A stretch of DNA of 64,000 bases from an uncultured Verrucomicrobia subdivision 3 bacterium (GTDB taxonomy: Bacteria > Verrucomicrobiota > Verrucomicrobiia > Limisphaerales > UBA11358). The DNA lies in assembly GCA_903922735.1 (NCBI GenBank), contig CAIXUZ010000076.1, positions 46,595 through 110,594 on the forward strand, read 5' to 3'. The translations under genes and the position numbers were made by a program. Position 1 is the first letter of the stretch. The number at the start of each line of letters is the position of its first letter. The notes under the pieces were generated by a model. It made no database searches. It saw nothing but the letters and a program-made list of their open reading frames with translations, and was not told the origin of the DNA. This document shows positions 61,620-64,000 of this stretch, in pieces.

Positions 61620-62816
61620 ATGGACAACTTTCATCCCGATCAACTGAATTCTTTGCTGGCGATCATGGTTCAAAGTCATGAGGATATTTCGGATTTGCTG
61701 TTCGTTCCCGGCAAGCCGCCGCAGGTGGAAGTGCACGGCGAACTGGAAACGCCGAAAGTTGAGTGGCCGGCCCCGCCCCGCGATGCTGAGCAGATTGAAG
61801 CCATTGCCCGCATCATCATTGACGGCAGCCCCAAGCTGCTAAAGGACTTGGAGCAACTCGGTTCCTGTGATTGCAGTTATACCCTGCCGGATAAATGCCG
61901 GTTCCGCGTCAACATTTACCGCCAGAGGAAAAAATACGCACTTGTTTTGCGGCTGCTCAAGCCTTTAGTTCCCTCGATTGAGGCGCTCGGTCTCGATCCG
62001 GTTTTCCGCGAAGTCGTAAAGGAAAAAAACGGCATCACCTTTGTCACCGGCGCTTCAGGCAATGGCAAATCAACCACCCTGGCCGCCCTTCTGAACGAAA
62101 TCAACCGCGACAATAAAATTCACATTGTCACGCTGGAGGATCCCATTGAATTCTTGTATCCGGATCTCAAGGCCACCTTCAGCCAGCGTGAACTAGGCAA
62201 TGACTTCTTTACTTTTTCTGAAGGGCTGCGCTCCGCGATGCGCCAGGCGCCCAAGGTCATCATGGTGGGGGAAATCCGTGACCGCGAAACCATGGAAATC
62301 GCCCTGACCGCCAGTGAAACCGGCCACATGATTTACAGCACGCTGCACACCATCAGCGCCAGCCAGAGCATCAACCGCATCCTCGGCATGTTTAGCAAGG
62401 AGGAGGAGAGCCAGATTCGCGAACGTCTGGCGGGTTCCCTGCGCTTCACCATCGGCCAGCGTTTGATTCCCAAAAAGGCCGGCGGACGAATGCTCGTTAC
62501 GGAAGTCATGGGACACAGCCTCCGGACGCGTGAAACCATCGCGCTGGGAGAAAACGAAAGCCGACGGCTTTCCGAAATCATCGAGGGCGGCAGACACGCC
62601 GGCTGGCATAGCTTTGAACAATCCCTGCAAAAAGCCTATGAGGCGGATTTGATCACGGAAGAAACGGCGATGCTCTACTCCACCAACAAGCCAGCCATGC
62701 GGCAGATGATTGATCTTTCCCATAGCTCCGGGCGCGTCAGCAAGAAAAATCAAGCGTCCCCCATGTTCTTTATACCGCCTCGCCCTCAGTCCCAAGCCCC
62801 CAAGCCCTTGTTATAA
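61620..62816 (+). CDS. pilT: PilT-like twitching-motility ATPase
   Basis: The 398-residue protein has the PilT/PilU-type layout: an N-terminal domain (DISDLLFVPGKPPQVEVHG), Walker A GASGNGKST (the usual form is GPTGSGKST, so Thr-Gly-Ser is replaced by Ser-Gly-Asn), Asp box LEDPIEFLYP, Walker B VIMVGEIRDRETMEIAL, and the His box STLHTISASQSINRIL. PilT powers pilus retraction. An AAGGA Shine-Dalgarno precedes the ATG at 61620. No other pilus gene is in the window. The gene converges on sua5 with 60 bases between. PilU or a PilB-related retraction ATPase is the alternative. Confidence 0.9.
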   Translation: MDNFHPDQLNSLLAIMVQSHEDISDLLFVPGKPPQVEVHGELETPKVEWPAPPRDAEQIEAIARIIIDGSPKLLKDLEQLGSCDCSYTLPDKCRFRVNIYRQRKKYALVLRLLKPLVPSIEALGLDPVFREVVKEKNGITFVTGASGNGKSTTLAALLNEINRDNKIHIVTLEDPIEFLYPDLKATFSQRELGNDFFTFSEGLRSAMRQAPKVIMVGEIRDRETMEIALTASETGHMIYSTLHTISASQSINRILGMFSKEEESQIRERLAGSLRFTIGQRLIPKKAGGRMLVTEVMGHSLRTRETIALGENESRRLSEIIEGGRHAGWHSFEQSLQKAYEADLITEETAMLYSTNKPAMRQMIDLSHSSGRVSKKNQASPMFFIPPRPQSQAPKPLL

Positions 62817-62876
62817 TCAAGGACAAGAAAACTCCCGATGGCGACGGGTTGAGTCCGGCTTGCCCCAGACAGGTTG

Positions 62877-63905
62877 TCACGCAGCCGCTCGTCGCAGCCG
62901 GTCCGCGATGCCTGACCATTCCGGCAGGTCCGGCGGCGCTTCCACCACAATCAACGTCGCACCTGCCGCATCACATCGATGCAGTTCCGCGTAAAGCGCG
63001 CGCGCAAAAGCCACCGCATCGCGTGGAATCACGCTCACGTTTCCGGCCTCGAAACCGGCGGGGATTTTCGTGTGAGCGATGACATGAACATGGCCGATTG
63101 CCGACTGCCGATTGCCGATTTGTGACTGCAAATCCGGTTCGTCGTGCCAGCTTAAAACAATCAGTTTCGCCTTCGGGGCATAATGCTTGTTCAACAAGCC
63201 GGGACTCCGCAGCGTTGTCTGGTCTCCCGGATTCAATCCGCAATCCGCAGTCCGCAATCCGCAATTCCGGGCACCAAGCACAGCGGAGATGGATTCAGTG
63301 TGAATCATCCCCGGGCGCAAAATCTTTGGCGGCGAAACCGACAAATCCATCACGGTGGATTCGATTCCCACCTGCGACTGCCCGCCATCCACGATGAGAG
63401 AAATTTTTCCGGCGAGCTGCGTGCGGACGTGCTCCGCATTCGTCGGCGAAATCTGGTTGGACAGGTTCGCGCTGGGCGCGGCCAGCGGGAAGCCGCACTC
63501 GCGAATCACGGCTTGCATGAACGGATGGCTGGGCCAGCGCACGCCGACCGTCGGGCCACCGGCGGTCACGTTGCCGGGGATTTTTTCCGCGCGTGGCAGC
63601 ACCAGTGAGAGCGGTCCGGGCCAGAACGACTTTGATAATTTCTCCGCCGCCTCCGGCCATTGGGCCACGCAATCCCGCGCCATTTCCCAGCTGGCTACAT
63701 GGACGATGATGGGGTTGTGCGCCGGGCGTCCTTTGATTTGGAAAATCCTGGCGACGGCTTTTTCATTCAGCGCGTTCGCGGCGAGACCGTAAACCGTTTC
63801 CGTTGGCAGCGCCACGACTTCACCCGCCCGCAACCGTTCGGCGGCAATGCGGATGGCTTTCTGGAAAAGCGCCGGCGTGTGTGTTGAAAGAATTTCAGTG
63901 GCCAC
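62877..63905 (-). CDS. L-threonylcarbamoyladenylate synthase (Sua5/YrdC/TsaC type)
   Basis: The 342-residue protein makes threonylcarbamoyl-AMP from ATP, threonine and bicarbonate for the t6A37 modification of tRNA. Motifs: VVALPTETVYGLAANAL, the KGRPAHNPIIVHV signature with Lys and Arg, and APSANLSNQISPT, all YrdC-domain landmarks (~20-195). A Sua5-type C-domain (SPGLLNKHYAPKAKL and on) follows. In two places the C-domain is interrupted by heptanucleotide repeats carried in frame (CGLRTADCG, QIGNRQSAIG). The start ATG at 63905 follows the permease stop by 3 bases, so they are co-transcribed. Confidence 0.92.
   Translation of the reverse strand: MATEILSTHTPALFQKAIRIAAERLRAGEVVALPTETVYGLAANALNEKAVARIFQIKGRPAHNPIIVHVASWEMARDCVAQWPEAAEKLSKSFWPGPLSLVLPRAEKIPGNVTAGGPTVGVRWPSHPFMQAVIRECGFPLAAPSANLSNQISPTNAEHVRTQLAGKISLIVDGGQSQVGIESTVMDLSVSPPKILRPGMIHTESISAVLGARNCGLRTADCGLNPGDQTTLRSPGLLNKHYAPKAKLIVLSWHDEPDLQSQIGNRQSAIGHVHVIAHTKIPAGFEAGNVSVIPRDAVAFARALYAELHRCDAAGATLIVVEAPPDLPEWSGIADRLRRAAA
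63096..63130. repeat. Heptanucleotide repeats inside sua5 (set 1)
   Basis: Five units of the form GATTGCC/GACTGCC/GATTTGT/GACTGCA in exact 7-base phase, in frame in the gene, encoding QIGNRQSAIG-like residues on the minus strand. Confidence 0.85.
63234..63268. repeat. Heptanucleotide repeats inside sua5 (set 2)
   Basis: Five units of CAATCCG and close variants in exact 7-base phase (63234-63268), in frame, encoding NCGLRTADCGLN-like residues on the minus strand. Confidence 0.88.
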
Positions 63906-63908
63906 GGC

Positions 63909-64000
63909 TTATTCGTAGCGCAACGCTTCAATCGGGTCGAGCCGCGAAGCTTTCCACGCGGGATAAAATCCGGAGATGATGCCGATGCCCGCGCTGGAAA
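63909..64000 (-). CDS. C-terminal end of a MacB/FtsX-like ABC transporter permease (cut by window edge)
   Basis: The 30 codons visible end in YPAWKASRLDPIEALRYE-stop, preceded by a hydrophobic stretch (GIGIISGF). This is the standard ending of MacB/FtsX-type permeases, where the last membrane helix is followed by P-A-x-(K/R)-A-S-x-L-x-P-I-E-A-L-R-(Y/x)-E. The gene continues beyond the right edge. Its stop (63909-63911) lies 3 bases before the sua5 start, on the same strand, so the two form one unit. The transport substrate cannot be guessed from this fragment. Confidence 0.85.
   Translation of the reverse strand, partial: SSAGIGIISGFYPAWKASRLDPIEALRYE

Noticed and set aside
1..64000. tRNA, rRNA or riboswitch genes
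   Set aside because: None was recognised by eye in the intergenic regions; a covariance-model scan would be needed to exclude small RNAs.

Overview
The window looks like a chromosomal segment of a GC-rich member of the Verrucomicrobiota, probably a soil or freshwater relative of Pedosphaera/Limisphaerales. This is an inference, with no marker-gene search behind it. It rests on the many secreted single-gene carbohydrate enzymes without SusC/SusD, the Y-x-L-x-x-TTNL type C-terminal tails, MglA/roadblock proteins next to a PilT ATPase, and dense short tandem and palindromic repeats that sit even inside housekeeping genes. No tRNA, rRNA, CRISPR array or complete insertion sequence was seen.

Layout. 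1-891: end of a membrane glycosyltransferase. 892-8379 (minus): a tightly packed run of a right-handed beta-helix protein, an alpha/beta-hydrolase, a metallophosphoesterase, RecG, a small lipoprotein and a membrane protein with a zinc-finger-like tail. 9053-38517: a carbohydrate-active region of about 29 kb with a GH97-like hydrolase, a WbsX/GH99-like protein, a secreted Gfo/Idh/MocA oxidoreductase, a GH36 alpha-galactosidase, a broken GH28, an intact GH28, a parallel beta-helix protein, a LamG plus clan GH-A-like modular enzyme, two GH28/GH49-like proteins, a CE7-like acetyl esterase, a Tat-exported FAD oxidoreductase, a GH78 alpha-L-rhamnosidase and a heparinase/alginate-lyase-like protein. 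A further large secreted glycosidase-like protein (42606-45923) and a second membrane glycosyltransferase with TPRs (40162-42225) follow. The combination of polygalacturonases, rhamnosidase, alpha-galactosidase and acetyl esterase fits breakdown of pectin or rhamnogalacturonan, or of complex plant or algal glycans.

46199-56156: an HrpA-type helicase, a 42-bp-period repeat array in front of an ArsR-like regulator that overlaps an ankyrin-repeat gene, an unusual SDR with a zinc-ribbon-like N-terminus, and a secreted protein made almost wholly of ~32-residue W-A-x-x-D-P repeats. 56808-62816: two divergent gene sets encoding a response regulator with DUF4388-like and roadblock-like parts, roadblock/LC7 proteins, an MglA-type GTPase and a PilT-like ATPase, probably a pilus polarity or twitching-motility control module. 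62877-64000 (minus): a Sua5-type threonylcarbamoyl-AMP synthase preceded by the end of a MacB/FtsX-like permease.

The most unusual signal is the repeat content. Heptanucleotide tandem repeats are carried in frame inside recG and sua5. Palindromic elements are carried in frame inside hrpA and the SDR gene. A 275-bp terminal-inverted-repeat element abuts the start of the GH97 gene. Two arrays have helical-phase periods (21 bp and 42 bp). A small gene is bracketed by exact 13-bp repeats and integron-cassette-like half sites.
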